A stretch of DNA of 64,000 bases from Massilia sp. METH4 (GCF_037094685.1 NZ_CP146614.1:2232001-2296000); one strand, 5' to 3'. Shown: positions 36,553 through 47,279, numbered from the stretch's first letter. The notes: generated from the letters alone by a model not told the origin. Numbers and translations: made by a program.

Positions 36553-38886
36553 TTAGAACAGCTCGTTCTTGACGGCGTCGCGCGCCTTTTCTTCTTCCGG
36601 CGTGCCGCGCGCCTGGCCTTCCAGGCTTTCCACGCCCACGCCGGGCGGGTTCTCCGCATAGTAATAATCGCCATTTGCCATCACGATGCCCTCCGGTACC
36701 GGCCGCTCCTCGACAGGGATCGTCTTCAGCGCCTTCTGCATGTAGCCGATCCAGATCGGCAGCGCCAGGCCGCCGCCGGTTTCCCGGTTGCCCAGGTTCT
36801 TCGGCTGGTCGTAGCCGATCCAGGCGATGCCCACCAGCTTCGACTGGTAGCCGGCGAACCAGGCATCGATCGAGTCGTTCGTGGTACCCGTCTTGCCAGC
36901 CAGGTCCGGGCGCTTCAGCATCTGCTGGGCCTTGGCCGCGGTGCCGTAGCGGGCCACGTCGCGCAGCATGGAATCCATCAGGAAGGCGTTGCGCTCGTCG
37001 ATCACGCGGTTGCCCTCCACGCCGGCGCGGTCCGGCGCCGCCTGCGACAGGATGCGGCCGTTCGCGTCGGTGACCTTCGATATCAGGTAAGGCGTGACCT
37101 TGTAGCCGCCATTCGCGAACACGGCGTAGGCGCCGGCCATCTGCAGCGGCGTCACGGCGCCGGCGCCCAGCGCCAGCGTCAGGTAGGGCGGGTTCTTGTC
37201 CGCCTCGAAGCCGAAGCGCGTGGTGAATTCCTGGCCATATTTCGCGCCGATCTTGTGCAGGATGCGAATCGACACCATGTTCTTCGACTTCGTCAGGCCG
37301 CGGCGCATCGTCATCGGGCCTTCGTAGCGGCCGTCGTAGTTCTTCGGCTCCCACGCCTGGCCGCCCGTCTGGCCGGCGTCGAACGAGATCGGCGCGTCGT
37401 TGATGATCGTCGCGGGGCTCAGGCCGCGCTCCAGCGAGGCCGAGTAGATGAACGGCTTGAACGAGGAACCCGGCTGGCGCCAGGCCTGCGTCACGTGGTT
37501 GAACTTGTTGCGGTTATAGTCGAAGCCGCCCACCATTGCCTTGATCGCACCGTCTTCCGTGCTGGCGGCGATGAAGGCCGATTCGATTTCCGGCATCTGG
37601 GTGATCTGCCAATCCTTCTCTTCCTGCATCACGCGGATCACGGCGCCGCGGCGGATGCGCTTGTTCGGCGCGGCCTTTTCCGACAGCCAGGCCTTGCCCA
37701 TCGCCAGCCCTGCGCCGGTGATCGTGATCTCCTCGCCGGAGGCGGTCACCGCCACCACCTTCGTCGGCGATGCCGACAACACCATGGCGGCCACGATATC
37801 GTCGCTGTCCGGGTGCTCGGCCAGCTCGGTCTCGATCACTTCGTCCGCCTCGGCGCGGTTCTTCGGCAGGTCCACGTAGGCTTCCGGACCGCGGTAGGGG
37901 TGGCGGCGCTCGTAGTCCATCACGCCGCGGCGCAGCGCGAGATAGGCGGCATCCTGGTCGGCCTTGGTGATCGTGGTGAACACGTTCAGGCCGCGCGTGT
38001 AAGTGTCTTCCTTGAACTGCTCGTAGACCAGCTGGCGCGCCATCTCGGCCACGTATTCGGCATGCACGCCGAACTCGCTGCTGTCGGTCTTCACCTTCAG
38101 CTGCTCGTTTTTCGCCTCTTCGAATTGCGCCGGCGTGATGTAGCCCAGCTGCGCCATCCGCTGCAGGATGTATTGCTGGCGCGTGCGCGCGCGCTTCGGG
38201 TTCACGACGGGGTTATAGGCCGACGGCGCCTTCGGCAGGCCCGCCAGCATCGCCGCCTCGGCGATCGAAATATTGCGCAGGTCCTTGCCGAAATAGATCT
38301 GGGCGGCCGAGGCGAAGCCGTAGGCACGCTGGCCCAGGTAGATCTGGTTCATGTAGACCTCGAGGATCTGGTCCTTCGTGAGGTTCTGCTCGATCTTCCA
38401 GGCCAGCAGCGCCTCGTAAGCCTTGCGCTTCAAGGTCTGCTCGGAAGAGAGGAAGAAGTTGCGCGCCACCTGCTGGGTGATCGTCGAAGCGCCCTGGCGC
38501 GCACCGCCCGTGGCGTTGTGCACGGCCGCGCGCAGGATGCCCCAGTAGTCCACGCCGCCGTGCTCGTAGAAGCGGTCGTCCTCGATCGCGAGCACGGCTT
38601 TCTTCATCACGTCCGGAATGTCCTTGAAGCGCACCAGGTTGCGGCGTTCCTCGCCGAATTCGCCGATCAGCACATTGTCGGCCGAATAGATCCGCAGCGG
38701 CATCTTGGGCCGGTAATCGGTAAGCGTATCGAGCGACGGCAGGCTTGGATAAGCCAGCGCCAGCCCGAATACGACGAGCAGTACCGCGACCAGCACCAGC
38801 CCGACCAGGGAGCCGAGTGCCATCAGCAGCAGATTCTTGGGAGACTTCGATTTCGCCTTGCCGGAAGCGTTGTTCGGAGGAGTCAT
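36553..38886 (-). CDS. mrcA: Penicillin-binding protein 1A, bifunctional
   Basis: From the ATG at 38886 the product has 777 residues. A short cytoplasmic tail and one membrane helix (about 20-42) are followed by the glycosyltransferase (GT51) with EDDRFYEHGGVD, then an OB-like domain, and the transpeptidase with SSFKP (active serine), SKN and KTGTT. It builds peptidoglycan glycan strands and cross-links them. An ATG at 38919 is in frame but overlaps a TATAAT on the same strand (38918-38923), so transcription would begin after it and 38886 is preferred. Divergent from pilM, as in pseudomonads. Confidence 0.96.
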   Translation of the reverse strand: MTPPNNASGKAKSKSPKNLLLMALGSLVGLVLVAVLLVVFGLALAYPSLPSLDTLTDYRPKMPLRIYSADNVLIGEFGEERRNLVRFKDIPDVMKKAVLAIEDDRFYEHGGVDYWGILRAAVHNATGGARQGASTITQQVARNFFLSSEQTLKRKAYEALLAWKIEQNLTKDQILEVYMNQIYLGQRAYGFASAAQIYFGKDLRNISIAEAAMLAGLPKAPSAYNPVVNPKRARTRQQYILQRMAQLGYITPAQFEEAKNEQLKVKTDSSEFGVHAEYVAEMARQLVYEQFKEDTYTRGLNVFTTITKADQDAAYLALRRGVMDYERRHPYRGPEAYVDLPKNRAEADEVIETELAEHPDSDDIVAAMVLSASPTKVVAVTASGEEITITGAGLAMGKAWLSEKAAPNKRIRRGAVIRVMQEEKDWQITQMPEIESAFIAASTEDGAIKAMVGGFDYNRNKFNHVTQAWRQPGSSFKPFIYSASLERGLSPATIINDAPISFDAGQTGGQAWEPKNYDGRYEGPMTMRRGLTKSKNMVSIRILHKIGAKYGQEFTTRFGFEADKNPPYLTLALGAGAVTPLQMAGAYAVFANGGYKVTPYLISKVTDANGRILSQAAPDRAGVEGNRVIDERNAFLMDSMLRDVARYGTAAKAQQMLKRPDLAGKTGTTNDSIDAWFAGYQSKLVGIAWIGYDQPKNLGNRETGGGLALPIWIGYMQKALKTIPVEERPVPEGIVMANGDYYYAENPPGVGVESLEGQARGTPEEEKARDAVKNELF

Positions 38887-39206
38887 GCGGGGTAAACCTT
38901 TGAAATTTCGTGCTTGCATTATAAGCGAGCCGGTAGCGTCGGCACGCTTCCCCGATGCCGCATGGACATGCCGGCAAGTGTCTTATCGGACCGGCCACCT
39001 CGCGCGAGCCGAGTGTGGTTTCCTATTCACATGAAAGTGATCATGCTTTGCGGAAATGGCTTTACAGTTAGCCCGCGCTATTGCTAGCATCGACATTGCC
39101 GTCTGGAATTATTCACCTAAGTGACGGTTTTAAAACGGTTTTTTCTATTTTTGATAACGATCCCGGAGCGGTTCCCCACCGTGGCCCGGGGCGGGGAAAC
39201 GCTTCG
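38887..39206. other. mrcA-pilM divergent intergenic region
   Basis: No gene is supported here. On the minus strand TATAAT (38918-38923) is a good -10 hexamer for mrcA, without a clear -35. On the plus strand TTTACA (39061-39066), an 18-base spacer and TAGCAT (39085-39090) could be a pilM promoter, with a leader of about 110 bases. The palindrome GTTTTAAAAC lies at 39127-39136. Confidence 0.45.
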
Positions 39207-40313
39207 ATGATGCCAGACTGGAAGACCCTGATCGGCAGCGCCACGCCGCCGCTCGTCGGGCTCGATATCAGCAGCTCCGGTGTGCGCGTGGTCGAACTGG
39301 CCCACGGCGGCAAGGACGGCCTGCGCGTCGAGCGCTACGCGGCCGAGCCGCTGCCGCGCGGCGCCGTCGTCGACGGCAACATCGAAAACTTCGACCAGGT
39401 GGTGGACGCGGTACGCCGCGTGCTGAAAAAGAGCGGCACCCGGGCGCGGCATGCCGCGCTGGGCCTGCCGCCGGCGGCCGTGATCACGAAAAAGATCGTG
39501 CTGCCCGCCGGCCTCTCCGAGGAGCAGCTCGAGGTGCAAGTCGAATCCGAGGCCAGCCAGTACATTCCATTCGCGCTGGACGACGTGAGCCTGGATTTCG
39601 ACGTGATCGGTCCCCTGGCCGGCTCGGAGGACGATATCGAGGTAATGCTGGCGGCCGCGCGCCGGGAAAAGATCGAGGACCGCGTGGCCGTGGCCGAGGC
39701 GTCCGGCCTCAAGGCGGCGGTGATGGATATCGAATCGTATGCGGCGCGCGCGGCCGTGGCCCGGCTGACCGACTCGCTGCCCGGCGGCGCCGGCCAGGTG
39801 ATCGCGCTGTTCCAGGTTGGCGCCTCGGCCACGCACGTGTCCGTGCTGGCCGATGGCGTGACCGTGTGGGAGCGCGAGCAACCCTTCGGCGGCAATTCGC
39901 TCACGCAGGACATCGTGCGCGCCTACGGGCTGGCATTCGAGGAAGCCGAGGCGAGAAAGAAAGCGTGGAACCCGCACGCCGCCACCGCGTCCGCCGGCGA
40001 CATGCCGGCCGGCTATGGGGCCGACGTGCTGCAGCCATTCCTGGACTCGGCGGCGCTCGAGGTCACGCGGGCCATGCAGTTCTTCTTCACGTCCACGCCG
40101 TACACGAAGATCGACCGGATCTACCTGGCGGGCGGCTGCGCCATGCTGCCCGGCTTGCCGGAGCTGATCGGCGGCCGCACCCGCATCGCGACGGCCGTGA
40201 TCGCGCCGTTCCAGGGCATGGCCGTGGCGCCCGGCGTGCGCGAACAGCAGTTGCGTGCCGACGGCCCGGCCTTCCTGGTCGCCTGCGGTCTCGCGCTGAG
40301 GAGGTTCGACTGA
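39207..40313 (+). CDS. pilM: Type IV pilus assembly protein PilM
   Basis: The product has 368 residues (or one fewer from the ATG at 39210). It has the actin-like fold with the first phosphate loop VGLDISSSGVRVVEL and the second LFQVGASATHVSVL. PilM is cytoplasmic and binds the N-terminus of PilN. It opens pilMNOPQ. Overlap of its TGA with the pilN ATG shows translational coupling. An earlier in-frame start at 39081 is unlikely because no family member has such an extension. Confidence 0.95.
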   Translation: MMPDWKTLIGSATPPLVGLDISSSGVRVVELAHGGKDGLRVERYAAEPLPRGAVVDGNIENFDQVVDAVRRVLKKSGTRARHAALGLPPAAVITKKIVLPAGLSEEQLEVQVESEASQYIPFALDDVSLDFDVIGPLAGSEDDIEVMLAAARREKIEDRVAVAEASGLKAAVMDIESYAARAAVARLTDSLPGGAGQVIALFQVGASATHVSVLADGVTVWEREQPFGGNSLTQDIVRAYGLAFEEAEARKKAWNPHAATASAGDMPAGYGADVLQPFLDSAALEVTRAMQFFFTSTPYTKIDRIYLAGGCAMLPGLPELIGGRTRIATAVIAPFQGMAVAPGVREQQLRADGPAFLVACGLALRRFD

Positions 40314-40948
40314 TGGTGCGCATCAACCTGCTGCCACACCGCGAGGAAAAGCGCCGGCAGCGCAAGAAGGCGTTCGCCGCGCTGATGGTGCTGGCGGCCC
40401 TGACCGGCGCGGCCATCGTGTTGCTGGTGGGCGCGTACAACGCGCGCGCCATCGCCGTCCAGGAGCAGCGCAACGCCGTGCTGCAGGCGGCGAACGCCGC
40501 ACTGGATGTGAAGATCGCCCGCATCGCCACGCTGAAGCAGGAAATCGAGGCGCTGAAGGCGCGCCGGCAGGCCGTGGAAGACCTGCAGGGCGACCGCAAC
40601 CAGCCGGTCTACCTGCTCGACGAACTGGTGCGGCAGACGCCCGAGGGCGTCTACCTGAAGGGCTTCCGGCAGGATGGCCAGCGCGTGGCCGTCGACGGCT
40701 ATGCGCAATCGCAGGAACGCGTGTCCGAACTGCTGCGCAACCTGTCCGGTGCCTCGCCGTGGCTGGAGCGCCCCGACCTGATCGAGGTGAAGGCGGGCAC
40801 GATCGGCCAGGCGCAGAACCTGCGCAAGGTCGTGGAATTCTCGCTGGTGGTCGGCATCAAGCGGCCGCGCGACCAGGGCAGGGAAGAAGAAAAGGACCAG
40901 AAGGATCAACGTAGCGCCGCCGGCCTGACCGGCGCGAAGGCAGGGTGA
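40313..40948 (+). CDS. pilN: Type IV pilus assembly protein PilN
   Basis: The product has 211 residues with the PilM-binding N-terminal motif INLLPHREEKR (residues 4-14), one membrane helix (about 22-44), a coiled coil and a periplasmic ferredoxin-like domain. The final 30 residues form a charged tail. PilN and PilO form the inner-membrane alignment complex. Confidence 0.95.
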   Translation: MVRINLLPHREEKRRQRKKAFAALMVLAALTGAAIVLLVGAYNARAIAVQEQRNAVLQAANAALDVKIARIATLKQEIEALKARRQAVEDLQGDRNQPVYLLDELVRQTPEGVYLKGFRQDGQRVAVDGYAQSQERVSELLRNLSGASPWLERPDLIEVKAGTIGQAQNLRKVVEFSLVVGIKRPRDQGREEEKDQKDQRSAAGLTGAKAG

Positions 40949-40949
40949 C

Positions 40950-41618
40950 ATGGCGACCGACATCGACATCCGGAAGCTGGCCGGCTCGCTCGGCGCGCAA
41001 TTCCACGGCCTGAACGGCCTGCACCCCGGCCAATGGCCGCTGGCGCCGCGCATCCTGTGCGGCATCGGCGTGGCACTGGCCATGCTGGTGCTGGGTTACT
41101 TCGGCTACTGGAGCGGCCAGTTCGAGGAGCAGGAGGCGCTGGCCGCGCAGGAGCAGCAGTTGCGCGACCAGTACCGCCTGAAGACGGCGCAGGCGATCAA
41201 CCTCGACGCGCTGACGGCGCAGAAGGCCCAGGTGGACCGCTACGTGGTGCTGCTGGAAAAGCAGCTGCCCAGCAAGGCGGAGATGGCGGCGCTACTGTCG
41301 GACATCAACCAGGCCGGGGTGGGCCGCGGCCTGCAGTTCGAGCTGTTCAAGCCGGGCCAGGTGCTGGTCAAGGATTACTACGCCGAGCTGCCGATCGACA
41401 TCAAGGTAACCGGCAACTACCACGACCTGGGCGCCTTCGCCGGCGACATGGCGAACCTGCCGCGCATCGTGACACTGAACAATATGGAACTGGTGACGAA
41501 CAAGGATGGCGCGCTGACGCTGAACGCGGTGGCCAAGACTTTCCGTTACCTCGACCAGGACGAGGTGGCCGCGCAGAAGAAGGCGGCGGCCGAGAAGAAG
41601 AGGGGCGCGAAGAAATGA
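40950..41618 (+). CDS. pilO: Type IV pilus assembly protein PilO
   Basis: The product has 222 residues: a cytoplasmic N-terminus, a membrane helix (about 30-50), a coiled coil (about 55-110) and the PilO periplasmic domain. It ends in a Lys-rich tail (KKAAAEKKRGAKK). The stop overlaps the start of pilP. It pairs with PilN in the alignment complex. Confidence 0.95.
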   Translation: MATDIDIRKLAGSLGAQFHGLNGLHPGQWPLAPRILCGIGVALAMLVLGYFGYWSGQFEEQEALAAQEQQLRDQYRLKTAQAINLDALTAQKAQVDRYVVLLEKQLPSKAEMAALLSDINQAGVGRGLQFELFKPGQVLVKDYYAELPIDIKVTGNYHDLGAFAGDMANLPRIVTLNNMELVTNKDGALTLNAVAKTFRYLDQDEVAAQKKAAAEKKRGAKK

Positions 41619-42160
41619 AGACGCCGATCGTTTCCGCGCCGCTGCTGGCCGCGTTCCTCGCCATGGCATTGACCGCCTGCGGCGACCGCGACGAACAGGA
41701 AGTGCGCCAGTGGATGAAGGAAGTGGACGCCACCACGCGCGTCTCCGTCAAGCCTCTGCCCGAGCCGAAGACGTTCGTGCCGTTCGCCTATGCGTCGGCC
41801 GGCGCGGCCGACCCGTTCAATCCGAACAAGCTGCTGACGGGGCGCGACATCGCACGCCCCGGCGGCGGCAAGGCGCCGGACACGAGCCGGCGCAAGGAAT
41901 TCCTCGAGGGCTTCCCCCTCGATACGATGCGCATGGTGGGGATGCTGAAGAAGGGGCGCACCGTGTTCGCTCTGCTGCAGATCGACCGCGCCGTGTACCA
42001 GGTGCAGGCCGGGCAGCACCTGGGCCAGAACTACGGCCTGGTCACCTCGGTGACGGAGGCTTCCGTCAACGTGAAGGAAACGGTACAGGATGCGAGCGGC
42101 GAATGGGTCGAGCGCATCGCCACGCTGGAATTGCAGGAAAGCAAGGAGAACACCCGATGA
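41615..42160 (+). CDS. pilP: Type IV pilus assembly lipoprotein PilP
   Basis: The product has 181 residues. The lipobox is MALTAC, giving a lipid-anchored cysteine near residue 22. The C-terminal beta domain (about 90-175) has the family motif MRMVGMLKKGRTVFALLQ. PilP connects PilN/PilO to the secretin PilQ. It overlaps pilO and pilQ by four bases each. Confidence 0.95.
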   Translation: MKTPIVSAPLLAAFLAMALTACGDRDEQEVRQWMKEVDATTRVSVKPLPEPKTFVPFAYASAGAADPFNPNKLLTGRDIARPGGGKAPDTSRRKEFLEGFPLDTMRMVGMLKKGRTVFALLQIDRAVYQVQAGQHLGQNYGLVTSVTEASVNVKETVQDASGEWVERIATLELQESKENTR

Positions 42161-44304
42161 TCGCGATGGATACCGTGCGCCGACTGGGCGCCGCGCTGGC
42201 GCTGGCACTGACCACCGCCTGCGCCAGCGCGCTGGCCCAGGCCGGCAATGCGATCGAATCCGTGACGGCCAGCCGGCAGGGCGCCAACGTGATCGTGAAG
42301 ATCGCGCTGGAGCAGGCACCCAGCGCCGTGCCCGTGGGCTTCGCTACCACGAACCCGCCGCGTATCGCGCTCGATTTCGCCAATACCGGCAATGCCACCG
42401 GCAAGACGGCGCAGGAGCTCGAAGTGGGCGACCTGCGCAGCGTGAACGCGGTGCAGGCGGGCGAGCGCTCGCGGCTCGTTTTCAACCTGAAGCGCGCACT
42501 CAACTATGCCACGGCCGTCGATGGCAAGAACGTGATCCTGACGATCGGGGGTTCAGGCGGCGCCGCCACGGCGCTCGATGCGCGCGGCATGCCGATGACT
42601 GCGGCCGCGAAGGCGGCGGCCGCGGCGCCGGTCGCCAAGGCACCGGCCAGGCCGATGCTGCGCGCCGTCGATTTCCGTCGCGGCACGGGTGGCGAAGGCC
42701 GCATCGTCGTCGACCTGCCGGACAACGGCGTGGCGGTCGACGTGAAGCAGGGCTTGACGGGCGTGACCGTCGACTTCCTGAAGGCGGCCCTGCCGGAAAC
42801 GCTGCGGCGCCGGCTGGACGTGACCGATTTCGGCACGCCGGTCACCCGCGTGACCACGGCGCCCCAGGGGGAGAACGTGCGGCTGCAGGTGGAAGCGGCC
42901 GGCCTTTGGGAACACAACGTGTACCAGAGCGCCACCCAGCTGGTGGTGGAAGTCAGGCCGATCAAGGAAGATCCGAACAAGCTGGTGCAGGGCACCCAGG
43001 GCTACCGGGGCGAGAAGGTGTCGTTCAACTTCCAGAACATCGAGGTGCGCGCCGCGCTGCAGGCGGTGGCCGACATCTCCGGCCTGAACGTCGTCTCGTC
43101 CGACAGCGTGACGGGCAGCCTCACGCTGCACCTGAAGGAAGTGCCGTGGGACCAGGCACTGGACGTGATCCTGCAAGCGAAGGGCCTGGACATGCGCAAG
43201 AACGGCAACGTGATCTGGATCGCGCCGAAGGAGGAATTGCTGACCAAGGAGAAGCTGGAGCTGGAGCAGCGCGCCCAGATCGCCGACCTGGAACCGCTCA
43301 AGTCCGAGATCTTCCAGCTCAATTACCAGAAGGCCGAATCGTTCAAGATGGTGTTCGGCCTGGATGGCGCGGCCGACGCGAAGAACCGTATCCTGTCGCG
43401 CCGCGGCAGCGCGGTCATCGAGCCGCGCACCAACCAGCTGTTCGTGACGGATATCCCGTCGCGCCTGGAGGAAGTGCGCAAGCTGATCGCCAAGACCGAT
43501 ATCGCCACCAAGCAGGTGCTGATCGAGGCGCGCATCGTCGAGGCGAACGACGGCTTCACGCGCAACCTGGGCGCCAAGCTGGGCTTCGCCGACTTCAAGG
43601 GCACGGCCGGCGGCAACCATGCCCTCGTTTCCGGCAACATGACCGGTGCCGGCCGGCTGACGGGGCAGGTGGGATCGACTTCCACGGGGGACGACTTCGG
43701 CAACACCCAGTTCATCAACCTGCCGGCCGCGCCGATCAACGGCGTGGCGGCGGGCAGCCTGGCCGTGAGCCTGTTCAACTCGGCCGCCAACCGCTTCCTG
43801 AACCTGGAACTGTCGGCGCTGGAGGCGGACGGCACGGGCAAGATCATTTCCAGCCCGCGCGTGGTCACGGCCGACAAGTCGGTGGCCACCATCGAACAGG
43901 GCCTAGAATTGCCATACCAGGTGGCGACCAGCAGCGGCGCCACGTCCATCGTGTTCCGCAAGGCGAACCTGCGCCTGGAAGTGACCCCGCAAATCACGCC
44001 GGACGGCAACGTGGTCATCGACGTGGACGTCAACAAGGACAGCGTGGGCGCCGAAACCCGCGCCGGCTTCGCGATCGATACCAAGCACGTGAAGACGCAG
44101 GTAATGGTGGAAAACGGCGGCACCGTGGTGCTGGGCGGCATCTACCAGCAAACCGAACGCAACACGGTCTCGAAAGTGCCGCTGCTGGGCGACGTGCCGG
44201 TGCTCGGCCACCTGTTCAAGAGCACCAGCCGCACCAACGAAAAGACCGAACTGCTGGTCTTCATCACCCCGAAGATCGTCGCCGACCGGGTCTCCGCACG
44301 CTGA
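42157..44304 (+). CDS. pilQ: Type IV pilus secretin PilQ
   Basis: The product has 715 residues with a signal peptide (about 1-29). Two AMIN domains (about 35-115 and 165-270) bind peptidoglycan; N0/N1 domains (about 300-440) and the secretin barrel (about 480-710) follow, with the signature VPLLGDVPVLGHLFK. It forms the outer-membrane gate for the pilus. An Ala-rich linker (AAAKAAAAAPVAKAPA) separates the AMIN domains. Confidence 0.95.
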   Translation: MIAMDTVRRLGAALALALTTACASALAQAGNAIESVTASRQGANVIVKIALEQAPSAVPVGFATTNPPRIALDFANTGNATGKTAQELEVGDLRSVNAVQAGERSRLVFNLKRALNYATAVDGKNVILTIGGSGGAATALDARGMPMTAAAKAAAAAPVAKAPARPMLRAVDFRRGTGGEGRIVVDLPDNGVAVDVKQGLTGVTVDFLKAALPETLRRRLDVTDFGTPVTRVTTAPQGENVRLQVEAAGLWEHNVYQSATQLVVEVRPIKEDPNKLVQGTQGYRGEKVSFNFQNIEVRAALQAVADISGLNVVSSDSVTGSLTLHLKEVPWDQALDVILQAKGLDMRKNGNVIWIAPKEELLTKEKLELEQRAQIADLEPLKSEIFQLNYQKAESFKMVFGLDGAADAKNRILSRRGSAVIEPRTNQLFVTDIPSRLEEVRKLIAKTDIATKQVLIEARIVEANDGFTRNLGAKLGFADFKGTAGGNHALVSGNMTGAGRLTGQVGSTSTGDDFGNTQFINLPAAPINGVAAGSLAVSLFNSAANRFLNLELSALEADGTGKIISSPRVVTADKSVATIEQGLELPYQVATSSGATSIVFRKANLRLEVTPQITPDGNVVIDVDVNKDSVGAETRAGFAIDTKHVKTQVMVENGGTVVLGGIYQQTERNTVSKVPLLGDVPVLGHLFKSTSRTNEKTELLVFITPKIVADRVSAR

Positions 44305-44314
44305 TGCCGTTGAG

Positions 44315-44353
44315 CACCGGTGGGAAAACCGGTGCCTGTCACCGGTGTTTCCC
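44315..44353. repeat. CACCGGTG palindromic repeat cluster
   Basis: CACCGGT (44315-44321) and ACCGGTG (44328-44334) are inverted, and GGGAAA...CCGGTG pairs with CACCGG...TTTCCC (44340-44353) around CCTGT. It follows pilQ and precedes the aroKB gene. The same motif is seen in part at 34931. Confidence 0.6.
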
Positions 44354-44419
44354 AGCCGCGCGGCGGCGAGTCTTGCCACTCGGATTACAATGGTACGAAA
44401 TGTACTTATCTGATCCGCG

Positions 44420-46066
44420 ATGCAAAATGTATTTTTGGTAGGACTGATGGGGGCGGGCAAGACGACGATCGGCCGCCTGCTCGCCCGCAAGCTGGGCATG
44501 CGCTTCGTCGATTCCGACCACGAGATCGAGGAGCGCACGGGCGCCACGATTCCATGGATCTTCGAGATCGAGGGCGAAGCCAGCTTCCGGCGCCGCGAGG
44601 CCGAGGTGATCCGCGATCTGTGCGGCCAGGAAGGCATCGTGCTGGCCACCGGCGGCGGCGCCATCCTCAATCCCGAATCGCGCGCGCTGCTCCAGGAACG
44701 CGGCACCGTCATCTACCTGCGCGCCGGCATCAGCAGCATTCTCGCCCGCACCGGCCACGACAAGAACCGGCCGCTGCTGCAGACGGCCGACCCGCGCAAG
44801 AAGCTCGAGGAATTGCTGGCCCAGCGCGAGCCGCTGTACCTGGAGATGGCGCGCCTCGTCGTCGACACCGGCCGACCTAACGTACAATCGATGGTCCAGA
44901 TCATCATCAACCAGCTGGACGCCCTGGCTTGCCAGGACGCCCCGAACTGTACGACGCAGGCACAACCGACCATGAACGAACAGACCAATATCCTCCTGAA
45001 CGTGGACCTCGGCGAGCGCAGCTACCCGATCTCGATCGGCCCGGCCGTGCTCGACGATGCCGGCATGCTGGCGCGCCACGTCGGCGGTCGCAAGGTGGCC
45101 ATCGTCACCAACAGCACCGTCGCGCCGCTGTACCTGGAGCGCCTGTCGGCGCCGCTGGCGGCCGCCGGCAAGGAAGTCATTTCCGTGGTGCTGGAAGACG
45201 GCGAGGAACACAAGAACTGGGCCAGCCTGATGCAGATCTTCGATGCGCTGCTGGCCAACAAGTGCGACCGCAAGACCACGCTGATCGCGCTGGGCGGCGG
45301 CGTGATCGGCGACCTGACGGGGTTTGCCGCCGCATCCTACATGCGCGGCGTCGATTTCATCCAGGTGCCCACCACCTTGCTGTCGCAAGTCGACTCCTCG
45401 GTGGGCGGCAAGACCGGCATCAACCATCCGCTGGGCAAGAACATGATCGGCGCCTTCTACCAGCCGAAGGTGGTGCTGGCCGATACCTCCACGCTGGAGA
45501 CGCTGCCGCAGCGCGAGCTGGCCGCCGGCCTGGCCGAGGTGATCAAGTACGGCCCGATCATCGATGAAGCGTTCTTCGACTGGACCGAAGCGAACATCGG
45601 CAAGCTGGTCGCGCGCGACCGCGCCGCGCTGGCCTACGCGATCGCCCGCTCCTGCGAGATCAAGGCCGACGTGGTGCGCCAGGACGAGCGCGAAGGCGGC
45701 CTGCGCGCCATCCTGAACTTCGGCCACACGTTCGGCCACGCGATCGAGGCCGGCATGGGCTACGGCGCCTGGCTGCACGGCGAAGCGGTCGGCTGCGGCA
45801 TGGTGATGGCGGCGGACCTGTCGCAGCGCCTCGGCTACATCGACACCGCCACCGTGGAGCGCATCCGCAACGTGGTCGCCGCCGCCGGCCTGCCGGTCAA
45901 GGCGCCCGACCTGGGCACCGAGCGCTGGCTCGAACTGATGGAAGTCGACAAGAAGAACGAGGGCGGCGCCATCAAGTTCATCCTGATCAAGCCGCTGGGC
46001 ACGGCCATCGTGACGACGGCGCCGCACGAGGCGCTGCTGGCCACCCTGGCCGCTTGCGTGGAGTAA
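44420..46066 (+). CDS. aroKB: Fused shikimate kinase / 3-dehydroquinate synthase
   Basis: One uninterrupted frame of 548 residues holds both enzymes. Residues 1-175 are shikimate kinase: Walker A GLMGAGKT (8-15), substrate-binding DSDHEIE, GGGA and the lid Arg. Residues 185-548 are dehydroquinate synthase: EDGEEHK, the glycine loop [12 protein letters not shown], and metal-binding HTFGHAIE. A linker of about 10-15 residues ([12 protein letters not shown]) joins them. An in-frame ATG at 44972 is the likely ancestral aroB start but has no clear ribosome-binding site. They catalyse steps 5 and 2 of the shikimate pathway. aroK and aroB are usually separate adjacent genes, with aroKB fusions in some taxa. 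Confidence 0.92.
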   Translation: MQNVFLVGLMGAGKTTIGRLLARKLGMRFVDSDHEIEERTGATIPWIFEIEGEASFRRREAEVIRDLCGQEGIVLATGGGAILNPESRALLQERGTVIYLRAGISSILARTGHDKNRPLLQTADPRKKLEELLAQREPLYLEMARLVVDTGRPNVQSMVQIIINQLDALACQDAPNCTTQAQPTMNEQTNILLNVDLGERSYPISIGPAVLDDAGMLARHVGGRKVAIVTNSTVAPLYLERLSAPLAAAGKEVISVVLEDGEEHKNWASLMQIFDALLANKCDRKTTLIALGGGVIGDLTGFAAASYMRGVDFIQVPTTLLSQVDSSVGGKTGINHPLGKNMIGAFYQPKVVLADTSTLETLPQRELAAGLAEVIKYGPIIDEAFFDWTEANIGKLVARDRAALAYAIARSCEIKADVVRQDEREGGLRAILNFGHTFGHAIEAGMGYGAWLHGEAVGCGMVMAADLSQRLGYIDTATVERIRNVVAAAGLPVKAPDLGTERWLELMEVDKKNEGGAIKFILIKPLGTAIVTTAPHEALLATLAACVE

Positions 46067-46068
46067 GC

Positions 46069-47199
46069 ATGGAAGAAGCGCTTGCTCCCTATGCCGCACA
46101 CTCGGACAAGGGGCGCGGGCGCCGCTATGCCGAGACGGCGCATGCGTCGCGCAGCCAGTTCCAGCGCGACCGCGACCGCATCATCCACTCGACCGCGTTC
46201 CGCCGGCTCGAATACAAGACCCAGGTGTTCCTGAACCACGAGGGCGACCTGTTCCGCACGCGCCTGACGCACAGCCTGGAAGTGGCCCAGGTGGGCCGCT
46301 CGCTGGCGCGCAACCTGCGCCTGAACGAAGACCTGGTGGAAGCGATCGCGCTGGCGCACGACCTGGGCCACACGCCCTTCGGCCACGTGGGGCAGGACGT
46401 GCTGAACGAATGCATGAAGGACCACGGCGGCTTCGAGCACAACCTGCAAAGCCTGCGCGTGGTCGACCACCTGGAGGAGCAGTACGGCGCCTTCGACGGC
46501 CTGAACCTGATGTTCGAGACGCGCGAAGGCATCCTCAAGCACTGTTCCGTCACCAATGCCCGCCAGCTGGGCGAGGTGGCGCAGCGCTTCCTCGACAAGA
46601 CGCAGCCTTCGCTGGAAGCCCAGCTGACGAACCTCGCCGACGAGATCGCCTACAACAGCCACGACATCGACGACGGCCTGCGCTCCGGCCTGATCACGAT
46701 CCCGCAACTGGAGCAGGTCGATTTCTTCGGCCGGCTGTGGCGCGAGGTGCAGGACAAGTACCCGGGCCTGACGGGCCGGCGCGCCATCTATGAAACCTTG
46801 CGCCGCCTGATCACGGCGCTGGCCGACGACCTGATCGTCACCTCGCTCGAACGCATCGCCGACGCGCACCCGCAAAGCATCGACGACGTGCGCGCCGCGC
46901 CTCCCCTGATCCGCTTTTCGGACCCGATGCGCAAGGATGCCACCGAACTGAAGCGCTTCCTGCGCGAGAACCTGTACCGCCACTACAAGGTAAACCGCAT
47001 GCGCTTGAAGGCCAGCCGCATGGTGCGCGAACTGTACGACGCGTTCACGGCCGACCCGCAACTGCTGCCGCCGGATTACCGCGAGCCTTCGGGCGATGCG
47101 ACGAAGCAGGCGCGGCGCATTGCCGACTACATTGCCGGCATGACGGACCGGTATGCGATCCATGTGCACCGGAAACTGTATTCCTTGGAGGAACTCTGA
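46069..47199 (+). CDS. dgt: Deoxyguanosinetriphosphate triphosphohydrolase
   Basis: The product has 376 residues from the ATG with GGAG six bases upstream. It is an HD-domain enzyme: [21 protein letters not shown] and [13 protein letters not shown] carry the metal ligands. It converts dGTP to deoxyguanosine and tripolyphosphate, or acts on several dNTPs. It follows aroKB by two bases; aroB-dgt order is common in betaproteobacteria. Confidence 0.94.
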   Translation: MEEALAPYAAHSDKGRGRRYAETAHASRSQFQRDRDRIIHSTAFRRLEYKTQVFLNHEGDLFRTRLTHSLEVAQVGRSLARNLRLNEDLVEAIALAHDLGHTPFGHVGQDVLNECMKDHGGFEHNLQSLRVVDHLEEQYGAFDGLNLMFETREGILKHCSVTNARQLGEVAQRFLDKTQPSLEAQLTNLADEIAYNSHDIDDGLRSGLITIPQLEQVDFFGRLWREVQDKYPGLTGRRAIYETLRRLITALADDLIVTSLERIADAHPQSIDDVRAAPPLIRFSDPMRKDATELKRFLRENLYRHYKVNRMRLKASRMVRELYDAFTADPQLLPPDYREPSGDATKQARRIADYIAGMTDRYAIHVHRKLYSLEEL

Positions 47200-47279
47200 C
47201 AGAGATCGGGCTCATGCGCCGATTCGCTTGACCTTTCGGCCCGGATGGACAACGCTGAGAGACGCACACGGAGACGATC

